Counted from the first letter of the stretch, positions 55,086-64,000 are shown. The stretch: 64,000 nucleotides of DNA from UBA6522 sp965221035 (GCA_965221035.1 OZ244860.1:2232001-2296000), one strand, 5' to 3'. Numbers and translations are program-made. Notes: generated by a model not told the origin, from the sequence alone.

Positions 55086-57671
55086 ATGACCACGGTTCAA
55101 CACGCACCATTGCACTCTGCTATCGGCACCGTTTCCGACGCGCTGCTGCAAGCGCCCAAGCGCGCCTTCACGGGCACGCTCCTTCTCGGGATGACGGTCC
55201 ACGCCGCCGCCCAGGCGCCCATCGTCCAGCCCGGCGCGCCCGGCCAGCCGGGGCGCGAGCTTACCGCCGCCGAAGCGGTGGACATTGCCGTGACGGGATA
55301 CTCGCCGGACGACGTCAGGTTCATGCAGGACATGATTCCGCACCATCACCAGGCCGTGCTCATGGCCGAACTTGCTCCCGATCGCACCAACCATGAGGGA
55401 GTGATCGACGCGGCGGGGCGAATCATCCTGTCGCAGCAGGACGAGATGCAATTCATGGAGCGGTGGCTGCGCGACCGCGACGAGCGGGTACCGGACCCGA
55501 TGGACCGCGACGGGATGCACACCGGCCACGGGATGGCCGGTATGGCCACACCGGAACAGATGGCGGAACTGGCCGCCGCCGAAGGCACCGACTTCGACCG
55601 GCTGTTCCTGTCGCTCATGATCACCCACCATGAAGGCGCGGTGACGATGGTCGAGGAACTGCACGATCAGCCGGGGGCAGCTTACGACCCGGTGCTGTTC
55701 GAGTTCACCAACGACGTCAACAACGACCAGAACGCCGAAATCGAGCGAATGCACGCCTTGCTCATCGAGCTGTCTGAAGACCCGCGGGCCGGTTTGGCGG
55801 CCGGATTCCAGAACGCCGGCCAAGCCGCGATGAACATGGAGCTTGTGGCTTCGCTGCCGAAACCGCCGGGCTTCTTCGATCCGGAAAACCCCGCCGAACT
55901 GCCGCCGGAGCGACCGGAGGACGACGATGGTGACGACGACGAAGACGGCGCCAGTGACGGCGAAGGCAGCAGTGATGACGACAGCGACAGTGAGGATGCC
56001 CCTATCCGGGACGACGACGAAGATGAAAACGGCGACGGTGAGACTGTAGGCGAAAACGGTGACGATGAGCCCGGAGACGAAAACGGCGACTGGGACCGTT
56101 CGCCACTGCTGAATTTCGGCAACACCGACATGGCCTTCAGGGACGACGTGCTGTTCGCGGGCAGTTACCACGGGTTCAACATCTACCGGCTTGACGAAGC
56201 GGGCGTGCCGCAACTCCTCAGTTCCGTGGTGTGTCCGGGCGGACAGGGCGACGTGTCGGTGGTCGGCGACCTGCTCATCATGTCGGTGGAACAGACCCGC
56301 GGGCGGGTCGACTGCGGGCTGGAAGGCGTGGCCGAGGATGTCAGCGAGGAGCGATTCCGCGGCATTCGCCTGTTCGACATCAGCGAACTGGCGCGGCCGA
56401 TGCAGGTGGGCGCGGTCCAGACCTGCCGCGGGTCCCATACCCATTCGGTGATCACGGCCGACGATGACAGGATCATCGTCTACAACTCCGGCACGTCCCG
56501 CATCCGCGAAGAGGAGGAACTGGCCGGCTGCGTCGACGAGTCCCCCGGCGACTATCGCACGGCACTTTTCCGCATCGACGTCATCGAAATTCCCGTCGAC
56601 GATCCCTCACAAGCCCGCATCGTCCACAGTCCCGCAGTATTCGCCGACCCCGAAGACGGCACTCTGGCAGGCCTCTGGCGCGGCGGCGACCATGGCGAGG
56701 ATACCCAGGAGTCGGAACGCACCGACCAGTGCCACGACATCACCGCGTTCCCGGAACTGGGAATCGCCGCGGGTGCGTGTTCCGGCAACGGCATCCTGTT
56801 CGACATTTCCGACCCCCTGGACCCGCAGCGCATGGATGCGGTGGTCGATCAGGGCTTTGCCTACTGGCACTCGGCGACATTCAACAACGATGGCGACAAG
56901 GTACTGTTCACCGACGAGTGGGGCGGCGGCGGCATGCCCCGTTGCCGCGCCTTCGATCCGCTGGACTGGGGTGCGGACGCCATCTACGACATCGTCGATG
57001 GGCAACTCGAGTTCCGCAGCTATTTCAAGATGCCGGCCCCGCAGACCGAGCAGGAGAACTGCGTGGCGCACAATGGCTCCGTGGTTCCGGTGCCGGGTCG
57101 CGACATCTTCGTCCAGGCCTGGTACCAGGGCGGCATCTCCGTGATCGACTTCACCGATTCGGCCAATCCGTTCGAGATCGCCTGGTTCGACCGCGGTCCA
57201 ATCGACGCGGAACACATGATCGGCGGCGGCTATTGGTCCGCCTACTGGTACCGGGGAAGGATTTACGGCACCGAGATCGTGCGGGGCTTGGACGTGTTAT
57301 CCCTTCTTCCGAGCGAGTTCCTGTCCGACAGCGAGGTTGCGGCGGCGGGCCTTGCGCGTCAGGGCGGCGTATTCAACCCGCAGCAGCAATTGCGCTACGA
57401 GTGGCCTTCCGAACCTGTGGTCGCCCGAGCCTACCTGGACCAGCTCGCTCGCGGCGGTGTGCTTCCGGTTTCGGTCACCACCGATCTCCAATCCGCCCTG
57501 ATCCGCGCTGAAGAGACGCTTCGGGACGGTGGTCGTGATGAGGCACTGGCCGACCGGCTGGAGTCGTTGGCAAACGGGGCGGAGACAGCGACCGGTAACA
57601 GCGAAATGGCGAAAGTGAAAACTGCTCTGGAACGGACACTGGACGAGATTGCGACCAGATTGCGCCAATAG
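55086..57671 (+). CDS. DUF305 metal-binding domain fused to an LVIVD-type beta-propeller
   Basis: This 861-residue protein has a hydrophobic stretch near 28-44 (FTGTLLLGMTVHAAAQA) that fits a signal peptide. Residues 60-260 contain two DUF305 units with FMQDMIPHHHQAVLMAEL and LMITHHEGAVTMVEEL, His/Met-rich helices that bind metals such as copper. A roughly 75-residue linker of almost only D, E, G, S and N follows. The C-terminal 500 residues form an LVIVD-like propeller (RGIRLFDISELARP and GISVIDFTDSANPFEI) with several Cys. A secreted metal-binding role is inferred. The fusion and acidic linker are unusual. Confidence 0.75.
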   Translation: MTTVQHAPLHSAIGTVSDALLQAPKRAFTGTLLLGMTVHAAAQAPIVQPGAPGQPGRELTAAEAVDIAVTGYSPDDVRFMQDMIPHHHQAVLMAELAPDRTNHEGVIDAAGRIILSQQDEMQFMERWLRDRDERVPDPMDRDGMHTGHGMAGMATPEQMAELAAAEGTDFDRLFLSLMITHHEGAVTMVEELHDQPGAAYDPVLFEFTNDVNNDQNAEIERMHALLIELSEDPRAGLAAGFQNAGQAAMNMELVASLPKPPGFFDPENPAELPPERPEDDDGDDDEDGASDGEGSSDDDSDSEDAPIRDDDEDENGDGETVGENGDDEPGDENGDWDRSPLLNFGNTDMAFRDDVLFAGSYHGFNIYRLDEAGVPQLLSSVVCPGGQGDVSVVGDLLIMSVEQTRGRVDCGLEGVAEDVSEERFRGIRLFDISELARPMQVGAVQTCRGSHTHSVITADDDRIIVYNSGTSRIREEEELAGCVDESPGDYRTALFRIDVIEIPVDDPSQARIVHSPAVFADPEDGTLAGLWRGGDHGEDTQESERTDQCHDITAFPELGIAAGACSGNGILFDISDPLDPQRMDAVVDQGFAYWHSATFNNDGDKVLFTDEWGGGGMPRCRAFDPLDWGADAIYDIVDGQLEFRSYFKMPAPQTEQENCVAHNGSVVPVPGRDIFVQAWYQGGISVIDFTDSANPFEIAWFDRGPIDAEHMIGGGYWSAYWYRGRIYGTEIVRGLDVLSLLPSEFLSDSEVAAAGLARQGGVFNPQQQLRYEWPSEPVVARAYLDQLARGGVLPVSVTTDLQSALIRAEETLRDGGRDEALADRLESLANGAETATGNSEMAKVKTALERTLDEIATRLRQ

Positions 57672-57700
57672 GCATCCATGAACAGACTCATTGCCGAGAT

Positions 57701-57795
57701 CACTCGTCCTTGTAGTTGTAACCGTCGTTCCAATCAAGTGTTCCGAAAATTTCCAGCAGCGGAGCCTGCTCCCGGCGCGCGGTGAGGTAAACGGT
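57701..57795 (-). pseudogene. VapB-type antitoxin C-terminal remnant
   Basis: The minus strand reads TVYLTARREQAPLLEIFG and TLDWNDGYNYKDE before TGA at 57701-57703. This matches the tail of VapB-type antitoxins (the ...GTLDWDxxYDYK ending). A TAA stands directly upstream, so only about 31 codons are left and no toxin gene is present. Confidence 0.5.
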
Positions 57796-57851
57796 TTACC
57801 GCCGTAGCGCGCGCTCGCATTGTCGTAAGATGCGCCTGGAATCGCTCGACC

Positions 57852-58538
57852 ATGACCAACCCCCGCCATCGGAAAATCCGCAGCTTCGTGCACCGCGCCG
57901 GGCGCACGACCACGGCGCAGAAACGGGCAATCCGGGACTTGCTGCCGCGCTACGGCATCCCGTTTCAGGAGCGAGCAGTCGATGTTGGCGCCGTGTTCGG
58001 ACGGCGCGCGCCGATCGTGCTCGACATCGGTTTCGGCGACGGGTCGGCGCTGTTGACTCTTGCTGCCAATCATCCCGACCGGGACTACCTCGGCGTCGAG
58101 GTTCATGAACCGGGGATCGGCCATCTGCTGCTGCAACTGGAACGTGCCGGCCTCGGCAATGTGAGGATCATCGCTCACGACGCGGTGGAAGTGGTCGAGC
58201 ACATGCTCCCTCCGGGAAAGGTTGACGCCGTCAACCTGTTCTTCCCGGACCCTTGGCCCAAGAAGCGCCATCACAAACGCCGGATCGTTCAGCCGGGATT
58301 CGTTCAGGACGTTGCCAGGGTCCTCAAACCCCTGGGGGCGTTCCACATCGCCACCGACTGGGACAACTACGCCGAGCACGTTACGGAGGTGATGGCCGAA
58401 TGCGATCAGTTCGAGTCGCTTTCGCCCGTGAAAGCGTTGTCGCATCCCGACTTCGATCGCCCCACGTCAAAATTCGAACGCCGCGGTATCGCCCTGGGCC
58501 ACAAGGTGACGGATCTGTATTTCCGCCGGACCGACTGA
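57852..58538 (+). CDS. trmB: tRNA (guanine-N7-)-methyltransferase
   Basis: The 228-residue protein begins MTNPRHRKIRSFVHRAGRTT. The SAM motif is VLDIGFGDGSALLTL and the family signature is NLFFPDPWPKKRHHKRRI, with ATDWDNYAEHV later. TrmB makes m7G46 in the variable loop of many tRNAs. It is a single gene on the plus strand, converging on the Rieske gene with ten bases between stops. Confidence 0.96.
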   Translation: MTNPRHRKIRSFVHRAGRTTTAQKRAIRDLLPRYGIPFQERAVDVGAVFGRRAPIVLDIGFGDGSALLTLAANHPDRDYLGVEVHEPGIGHLLLQLERAGLGNVRIIAHDAVEVVEHMLPPGKVDAVNLFFPDPWPKKRHHKRRIVQPGFVQDVARVLKPLGAFHIATDWDNYAEHVTEVMAECDQFESLSPVKALSHPDFDRPTSKFERRGIALGHKVTDLYFRRTD

Positions 58539-58548
58539 AACCGATTGG

Positions 58549-58950
58549 TCAGGCGCTGCTGAGCCAGCGCTCCCGCGCCTCTGCCAACTCATCCTCATCC
58601 GCGACGACCATTTCATCCTCGACCCGGAGCGCCACCGGCGCAAGCGCCTCGCCCGGGCAGGGCCCCCTGACGCATACGCCATCTTCTATCCGGAACCGGG
58701 CGCCGTGGGAATTGCAAAGGATCAGTCCGCCATTCCGGGTGAGAAAGCGGTTCGGCCGCCAGTTCAGCGGGTTGCCAGCGTGTGGACAGCGGTTGATGAA
58801 ACCGTTGACCGTCCCGCCCTTGCGCACGGCGAAAAACTCAAGCGGCCAGACGCCCGCCCCCCACTTGAACTCGCGGCTGCCGGGGTCGGCCAACTCGTCG
58901 AAGCGGCACAGCACCACTGTGCCACCGGCCGCACCACCGTCAGACCGCAT
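58549..58950 (-). CDS. Small Rieske [2Fe-2S] protein
   Basis: About 133 residues from ATG 58950; a GTG eight codons upstream (58974) would start six bases after the ampG stop. The cluster ligands are in NRCPHAGNPLNW (C-x-H) and ILCNSHGARF (C-x2-H). There is no membrane anchor, so it resembles NirD-like or dioxygenase-ferredoxin proteins. Its partner is unknown. It lies immediately downstream of ampG and may be cotranscribed. Confidence 0.82.
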   Translation of the reverse strand: MRSDGGAAGGTVVLCRFDELADPGSREFKWGAGVWPLEFFAVRKGGTVNGFINRCPHAGNPLNWRPNRFLTRNGGLILCNSHGARFRIEDGVCVRGPCPGEALAPVALRVEDEMVVADEDELAEARERWLSSA

Positions 58951-58980
58951 GGGATGACGGGGTCTGCACCGCACCGGCGC

Positions 58981-60333
58981 TCACGATGACGCGCTCCGCC
59001 CCATCGCCGCCTTGCGCGTGATGACCAGAGCCAGCGCGATGGCCGGAATGCCTGCCGCCGAGGCGTACAGGAAGAACGTGACGTAGTCGGTCGCGTCCAC
59101 CACCATTCCCGAAAAGCCGCTTAGCACCTTGCCCGGCAGCAGCATCAGCGAGGTGAACAACGCATACTGGGTGGCCGTGTAGGCGGCATTGGTCAGGCTG
59201 GAGAAGTAGGCGATGAACACGGTGCCCGCGAAACCCACGGTGAAATTGTCCGCGCTGATCACGCCGATCAGGTAGGGGACATGGGCAACGCCGTGCGCGG
59301 CCAGCGCCGCGAAGCCCAGATTCGTGGCCGCCACCAGTACCGTGGCGGCCAGCAGCGGCCGGATTGGGCCGTAACGGCTGACGATGATGCCGCCCAGAAA
59401 CGTGCCGACCATGGTCACGAAAAATCCGAACGCGCCCGAAATGTTGCCGATCTCGATCAACGTGAAGCCGAGATCGATATAAAAGACGCTGGCGATATTG
59501 CCGAAAAGAAGGTCGCTGACTCTCGACAGGCCGATGAAGGTCAGCACCAGCAGCGCGAACGCTCCGTTGCGCCGGAAAAACTCGACAAAGGGACCGATGA
59601 CCGCGTCGCGAAACCAGGCGGCGACACGATCTAGCCCCCAGCGACGTGGCACCATGCGCGCGTCCGCCTCGGCCCGGACGTTCACTTCGGGCTCCTTGAT
59701 GATCATCACGGTCACCAGGCCGACCGACATGCATGCCGCCATGACGGTATAGGACACGTTCCAGGAAAAGAATCCGGAGATAACCAGCGCTCCGGCGCCG
59801 GCCAGGAGCATGGCGACGCGGTAGCCAAGCTGATAGGTGGCTGCCATGGCGCCCTGGTCCTCAGCCGACGCGGCTTCGATGCGGTAGGCGTCGATGGCGA
59901 TATCCTGGGTCGCCGAGCTGAAAGCGACGAGCATGGAAAACAGCGCAACCGGCATCAATGCCGCGCTGGGGTCCAGTCCGGCCATCCCCAGAAGCCCTGC
60001 GATGATGCCGAGCTGCGCGACCAGCATCCAGCTTCTGCGCCTGCCCAGGGCACGGTTCAGCATGGGAAGCGGCAGCCGGTCCACCAGCGGCGCCCAGCAG
60101 AACTTGAACGAGTAGAAAAGTCCCACCCAGGCGAACATGCCGATGGCCGAGCGGCTGACTTCGTAGGTGCGCAGCCACGCGCTCAGGGTGGAAAACACCA
60201 GCAGGAACGGCAGCCCCGCCGAAAATCCCAGGAACAGCATCCCCAGCACCCGCGGCTTGCGGTAGACGAGCAGACTCTCCCGCCAACCTTGGGTGGCGGC
60301 GCCGGTGGCCGCCGGGGCGTAAGCGTTCGTCAT
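58981..60333 (-). CDS. ampG: AmpG-type muropeptide transporter (MFS)
   Basis: This 450-residue protein has about 12 membrane helices. Early landmarks are LLVYRKPRVLGMLFLGFSAG and FAWVGLFYSFKFCWAPLVDR, characteristic of AmpG; later come SSATQDIAIDAYRIE and ALGRRRSWML. AmpG brings anhydromuropeptides from the periplasm for wall recycling and is linked to beta-lactamase induction. No ampD or ampR was seen nearby. It reads divergently from pyrE. Confidence 0.9.
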   Translation of the reverse strand: MTNAYAPAATGAATQGWRESLLVYRKPRVLGMLFLGFSAGLPFLLVFSTLSAWLRTYEVSRSAIGMFAWVGLFYSFKFCWAPLVDRLPLPMLNRALGRRRSWMLVAQLGIIAGLLGMAGLDPSAALMPVALFSMLVAFSSATQDIAIDAYRIEAASAEDQGAMAATYQLGYRVAMLLAGAGALVISGFFSWNVSYTVMAACMSVGLVTVMIIKEPEVNVRAEADARMVPRRWGLDRVAAWFRDAVIGPFVEFFRRNGAFALLVLTFIGLSRVSDLLFGNIASVFYIDLGFTLIEIGNISGAFGFFVTMVGTFLGGIIVSRYGPIRPLLAATVLVAATNLGFAALAAHGVAHVPYLIGVISADNFTVGFAGTVFIAYFSSLTNAAYTATQYALFTSLMLLPGKVLSGFSGMVVDATDYVTFFLYASAAGIPAIALALVITRKAAMGRSASS

Positions 60334-60464
60334 GCCGTGACCTGTAATATCATGCGGAATTCATGCGGTGACCCGGGGCCGTTCGAAAGCGCCTTGCGGG
60401 CACGACCGGGCACCGTCGCGGATGCGGACGCCCCGTATCATACAGGAGCCGGTTCGCACTGATC

Positions 60465-61121
60465 ATGCACGATTACAAGAAGCAATTCATCGAGCTTTCC
60501 CTCGCGCTTGGCGCGCTCCGTTTCGGCGAGTTCAAGCTCAAGTCCGGCCGCATCAGCCCGTACTTCTTCAACGCGGGCCAATTGAGCACCGGCCAGGCGG
60601 CCGCGCGCGTGGCCCGCTGCTACGCCGCCGCGCTGGCCGATGCCGGCATCCGCTTCGACATGCTGTTCGGCCCGGCCTACAAGGGCATCACCCTGGTGGC
60701 GCTGACCGCCGCCGCCCTGGCCGAACACCACGGCATGGACCTCCCGTTTGCCTACAACCGCAAGGAAGCCAAGGACCACGGCGAAGGCGGTTCCACCATC
60801 GGCGCGCCCCTGTCCGGTCGTGTCGCCATCGTTGACGACGTGGTCACCGCCGGCACCGCGATCAGCGAAGCCGTGCGGATCATCGAAGCCGGCGGCGGCA
60901 TCCCTTCGGCCGTGGTCGTGGCGGTGGACCGGCAGGAAATCGCTCCCGGAAGCCGCCTCTCGGCGGTGCTTGAACTGGAACGCCAGCTGGGCATACCCGT
61001 GCTCAGCATCGTCTCGCTGGACGACCTGGTGGCCCATATTCGGGAACGCCCGGACCTGGCGGCACACCTGGCAGCCATGCGCGCCTATCGGGAGCGCTAT
61101 GGAGCGGTGGGGAATTGCTGA
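60465..61121 (+). CDS. pyrE: Orotate phosphoribosyltransferase
   Basis: The 218-residue protein begins MHDYKKQFIELSLALGALRF with KLKSGRISPYFFNAG. The catalytic loop is NRKEAKDHGEGG and the PRPP-binding motif VAIVDDVVTAGTAIS. It converts orotate and PRPP to OMP in pyrimidine synthesis. It stands near dut, coaBC and radC, as in many gammaproteobacteria, although convergent with dut here. Confidence 0.97.
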   Translation: MHDYKKQFIELSLALGALRFGEFKLKSGRISPYFFNAGQLSTGQAAARVARCYAAALADAGIRFDMLFGPAYKGITLVALTAAALAEHHGMDLPFAYNRKEAKDHGEGGSTIGAPLSGRVAIVDDVVTAGTAISEAVRIIEAGGGIPSAVVVAVDRQEIAPGSRLSAVLELERQLGIPVLSIVSLDDLVAHIRERPDLAAHLAAMRAYRERYGAVGNC

Positions 61122-61198
61122 TCCGTTCGGATCATGCGCGACGGCCCGCGGCAATGATCCCGCTGCCTTGACCGGAGTTGCAACCGGAACAGGCCCGA

Positions 61199-61654
61199 TC
61201 AGGCCGTGCCGGTGTGACCGAACCCGCCGCTCCCCCGTTCGCTGTCGGCGAAGGAATCCACCACTTCGAAATCCGCCTGCAACACGGGCACGATGACCAT
61301 CTGCGCGATGCGCTCGCCAGGTTCGACGCGGTACGGTCGCGAGCCGCGATTCCAGCAGGAGATCAGCAGTTCGCCCTGGTAGTCCGAATCGATCAACCCC
61401 ACCAGGTTGCCCAGCACGATCCCGTGCTTGTGGCCCAGGCCCGAGCGGGGCAGGATCACGGCGGCCAGCCCCGGATCCTCCAGGTGGATGGCGATGCCGG
61501 TAGGGATCAGCTCACAGGCTCCCGGGGCCACCGTCTGCGGATCGTCCAGGCATGCCCGCAGATCGACGCCCGCCGATCCGTCGGTGCCCCGCCGCGGCAA
61601 GGGGATTTCCCGCCCGACCTTCGGGTCGAGCACCTTGAGGCGCACGCGGCGCAT
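61199..61654 (-). CDS. dut: dUTP diphosphatase
   Basis: 151 residues from ATG 61654 (MRRVRLKVLDP), the usual trimeric dUTPase length. The five motifs are readable: GTDGSAGVDLRA, PRSGLGHKHG, NLVGLIDSDYQGEL, ERIAQMVIVP and RGSGGFGHTG. It removes dUTP and supplies dUMP for thymidylate. The longer open frame to 61711 overlaps coaBC and is not needed. It is downstream of coaBC on the same strand. Confidence 0.97.
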   Translation of the reverse strand: MRRVRLKVLDPKVGREIPLPRRGTDGSAGVDLRACLDDPQTVAPGACELIPTGIAIHLEDPGLAAVILPRSGLGHKHGIVLGNLVGLIDSDYQGELLISCWNRGSRPYRVEPGERIAQMVIVPVLQADFEVVDSFADSERGSGGFGHTGTA

Positions 61655-61707
61655 GGATGACGTTCCCAACCCGGAGTCCCCGTCGCTAAACCGGACCCTC
61701 CGCCCGC

Positions 61708-62952
61708 TCAAACCGCCCGCGTGCGGCTGAGTTCGGAACCCGCCTCGCGGTAACGCTCGGCGATGAGCTCGATCAGGCGTGTGGCCACCACGGTCTTCGG
61801 CGCGTGATCTATGACCGCTTCCCCGCCCTCCCAGAGAACCATCAGCGAATTGGTCTCGCGGTCGAAACCGCAGTCGCGACCGACGCGGTTGGCGGCGATC
61901 ATGTCTACCCCCTTGTCGACGAGCTTGCCACGCGCGTTCTTCTTGACGTTCTGGGTCTCAGCGGCGAACCCCACGGTGAACGGCCGATTCTCCAGTGCCG
62001 ACACGCTGGCCAGCGTGTCCGGCGAGCGCACCAATTGAAGGCTCATGGTCCGACCGACACGCTTGATCTTCTGGTCGGCGGCGCACTCCGGCTTGTAGTC
62101 GGATATCGCCGCACAACCGATGAAGATGTCCGCACTGCCGATGTGCTGGTGGACTTCGGCGTGCATCTCCTCGGCCGTTTCCACGTCCACGCGCCGGACG
62201 CCCCGCGGTGTCGGTACGGCAACGGGCCCACTCACCAGCACGACATCGGCTCCAGACCGCCGAGCCGCCGACGCCAGGGCATAACCCATCTTGCCCGAGC
62301 TTCTGTTGGTGATGTAGCGCACGGGGTCGATGGGCTCCCGGGTGGGACCGGCGGTGATGACCGTGCGCAGGCCCTTGAGGGCTTGCGAACCGATGGCCAC
62401 CGGCTCCGCGAAGACCGAGTCCACGATTTCTTCCGGCTCCAGCATCCGGCCCGGGCCGTCCTCGCCGCATGCCTGGTCTCCGTGCGCCGGGCCCAGGATC
62501 CTCACACCACGCTGCTCCAGCGCACGTCGGTTTGCCTGAACCGAAGCATGTTGCCACATGGCCTGGTTCATGGCCGGCGCCAGCAGCACGGGCGCCTGGC
62601 TCGCGAGGCAGAGCGTGCTCAGCAGCCCGTCGGCCAGACCGACGGTCAGCGACGCCATGAAATTGGCCGTGGCCGGCGCCACCACAACCAGGTCAGCCCA
62701 CCGGGCCAGTTCGATATGGCCCATGGCGGCTTCCGCGCCTTCGTCCCAGAGGTCGTCCCGAACGCGGCGGCCCGAAACCGCCTGGAACGTCAACGGCGAC
62801 ACGAATCTTGCGGCGCCCGGTGTCAGCACCACCTGCACGTCGGCGCCCTTTTCGCGCAGCCGGCGCACGAGCTCGGGGCTCTTGTACGCGGCCACACCGC
62901 CGGTCACGCCAAGCAATATTCGAATCCCGCCGTTTTGTTCACTTTTGGACAT
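61708..62952 (-). CDS. coaBC: Bifunctional phosphopantothenoylcysteine decarboxylase / phosphopantothenate-cysteine ligase
   Basis: This 414-residue protein has an N-terminal CoaC flavoprotein domain (ILLGVTGGVAAYKSPELVRR, active His in MGHIELARWADL, PAMNQAMW and the Cys loop DQACGEDGPGRM). The C-terminal CoaB domain starts TAGPTREPIDPVRYITNRSS and includes AAISDYKPE. It carries out two steps of coenzyme A synthesis. It lies upstream of dut with about 50 bases between them. Confidence 0.97.
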   Translation of the reverse strand: MSKSEQNGGIRILLGVTGGVAAYKSPELVRRLREKGADVQVVLTPGAARFVSPLTFQAVSGRRVRDDLWDEGAEAAMGHIELARWADLVVVAPATANFMASLTVGLADGLLSTLCLASQAPVLLAPAMNQAMWQHASVQANRRALEQRGVRILGPAHGDQACGEDGPGRMLEPEEIVDSVFAEPVAIGSQALKGLRTVITAGPTREPIDPVRYITNRSSGKMGYALASAARRSGADVVLVSGPVAVPTPRGVRRVDVETAEEMHAEVHQHIGSADIFIGCAAISDYKPECAADQKIKRVGRTMSLQLVRSPDTLASVSALENRPFTVGFAAETQNVKKNARGKLVDKGVDMIAANRVGRDCGFDRETNSLMVLWEGGEAVIDHAPKTVVATRLIELIAERYREAGSELSRTRAV

Positions 62953-63093
62953 GGTGGCCGTTCAGCATATCCCCTGATACCCCAGTTTGCCACCGCGCGA
63001 CACCAGCTTTCCGTGGAACTTGCCGAAATTTGCACGCTAGCCATACGGACCCGCGCAGACCAAGATTTGGCAAACCTCGGCAGTGGAGCGAAT

Positions 63094-63768
63094 GTGGGAT
63101 TGAGAGACTGGCCGCCCTCGGAGCGGCCTCGGGAAAAGCTGCTGAGAAATGGCGCCCGCAACCTGACCGACGGCGAATTGCTCGCCGTACTGCTGGGTCA
63201 GGGCACGGCCAATGAAGACGCACTGGAGTTGAGTCACAGGCTGCTGCGCACCTGCGGCGACCTGAGCCGCGTGCTGACGGCGAGCCCGGCCGCGCTCGGG
63301 CGGGCACCCGGGCTGGGTCCCGCCAGCATTGCCCGGATCAAGGCGGCTCTGGAAACCGGTCGACGGCACCTTGAGACGCCGCCACCCAACCGCAGCGCCC
63401 TCAGCGCACCCGAAGATGCCGTACGATACTTTCGAGCACGGCTGGCGGACCTGCCCCACGAGGTGTTCAGTTGCCTTTTCCTCGACACGCGTCACCGTCT
63501 GATCCGCTACGAGGAACTGTTTCGCGGCACCGTCGACGGGGCCGCCGTATATCCCCGTGAAGTCCTCAAGCGGGCGCTGCACCACAACGCCGCCGCCGTG
63601 ATCTTCGGGCACAATCATCCTTCCGGTGTTTCCGAGCCCAGCGAGGCGGACCGCGGCATCACGCTCAAGCTGGGCCGGGCGCTCGCGCTGGTGGACATAC
63701 GGCTGCTCGACCACCTGGTGGTGACCCGGGAGGGGCATGTCTCTCTGGCCGAGAGGGGCTGGATATAG
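63094..63768 (+). CDS. radC: RadC-family JAB-domain protein
   Basis: 224 residues from GTG 63094, with GGAG six bases upstream; the same frame is open far upstream across coaBC, but without homology. The N-terminal helix-hairpin-helix region (DWPPSERPREKLLRNGARN, then APGLGPASIARIKAALE) is followed by the MPN+/JAB domain with the metal motif IFGHNHPSGVSEPSEAD. The role in repair or recombination is still debated. It lies divergent from coaBC and upstream of rpmB, as in E. coli. Confidence 0.95.
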   Translation: MGLRDWPPSERPREKLLRNGARNLTDGELLAVLLGQGTANEDALELSHRLLRTCGDLSRVLTASPAALGRAPGLGPASIARIKAALETGRRHLETPPPNRSALSAPEDAVRYFRARLADLPHEVFSCLFLDTRHRLIRYEELFRGTVDGAAVYPREVLKRALHHNAAAVIFGHNHPSGVSEPSEADRGITLKLGRALALVDIRLLDHLVVTREGHVSLAERGWI

Positions 63769-63837
63769 CCTTGGGCAACGAGTATAGTGCTTCGCCTCAT
63801 TCGCCACGGGCCACCAGCCCCTTGCAGGAGCCTTCCG

Positions 63838-64000
63838 ATGTCGAGAGTGTGCCAGGTAACCGGAAAGGCCCCCATGGCGGGCAACAACGTATCGCACGCC
63901 CACAACAAGACCCGGCGTCGTTTTCTGCCGAACCTGCACACCCAGCGGTTCTGGCTGGAGAGCGAGCGGCGTTTCGTCAAGCTGAAGGTGTCACGAAAGG
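63838..64000 (+). CDS. rpmB: 50S ribosomal protein L28 (partial)
   Basis: The gene begins at ATG 63838 behind AGGAG and runs off the right edge. MSRVCQVTGKAPMAGNNVSH, then NKTRRRFLPNLHTQRFWLES, is typical L28. rpmG (L33) would be expected next, outside the window. Confidence 0.97.
   Translation, partial: MSRVCQVTGKAPMAGNNVSHAHNKTRRRFLPNLHTQRFWLESERRFVKLKVSRK

Noticed and set aside
61804..63768. A 654-codon plus-strand frame covering coaBC and radC
   Set aside because: Only the last 224 codons are RadC; the rest is antisense to coaBC. RadC starts at GTG 63094.

Overview
The window looks like a chromosomal segment of a GC-rich gammaproteobacterium. The best evidence is the right end, where pyrE, dut, coaBC, radC and rpmB lie together as they do in Escherichia coli and relatives, and the mutY-yggX pair. 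The many secreted peptidases, DUF6152, TonB and alginate-lyase genes suggest an aerobic environmental, perhaps marine, heterotroph. I cannot name a genus.

Layout. (a) 1-5.2 kb, minus strand: two tandem paralogues of a cytochrome c plus beta-propeller protein, followed by a SCO1-like copper chaperone and a CcdA-like membrane protein that runs off the left edge. This is probably a copper/haem redox module of the envelope. (b) 5.3-8.6 kb, plus strand: a secreted alpha/beta hydrolase, a PH-domain membrane protein, a TerB-like protein and a serine hydrolase. (c) 8.7-16.6 kb: a defence-like patch with a DUF2075 nuclease-helicase, a methyltransferase-HNH fusion, a BrnT/BrnA pair whose toxin has an internal stop, a lipoprotein esterase and an AAA-DUF234 ATPase with a repeat-rich leader. 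(d) 16.6-27.2 kb: M3 peptidase, Fic protein, oligopeptidase B, DUF6152 protein, PL7 alginate lyase, second TerB-like protein, 16-bp tandem repeat and amidohydrolase.

(e) 27.2-40.5 kb: an accessory island, visibly more AT-rich in places. It carries a TonB receptor, a secreted protein of unknown role, a YtcJ-type amidohydrolase, a sulfatase lipoprotein and a CpxRA-like two-component pair. It is interrupted by an IS630-family element, an IS1380-family element and an IS21-type remnant that cuts an NHL-repeat gene. Three copies of a 58-bp dispersed repeat lie at its left edge, middle and right edge. (f) 40.6-44.4 kb: a second Fic gene preceded by three evenly spaced operator-like palindromes, tRNA-Phe, acs and two tiny coupled membrane ORFs. 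(g) 44.4-53.3 kb: a membrane protein, then a second defence-like, decaying region: a broken DUF3883 gene, HigB/HigA remnants, WYL regulator plus double-AAA ATPase, HNH endonuclease, PD-(D/E)XK nuclease and about 1 kb without an intact gene. (h) 53.4-64 kb: core genes yggX, mutY, tRNA-Gly, a DUF305-propeller fusion, trmB, a Rieske protein, ampG, pyrE, dut, coaBC, radC and rpmB (cut by the right edge).

The most promising candidate for an undescribed system is 47.2-52.4 kb (WYL regulator, two-AAA ATPase, HNH nuclease, PDDEXK nuclease). Next are the Fic promoter array and the paired cytochrome-propeller operon. All functional statements are by reading the sequence; no database search was run.
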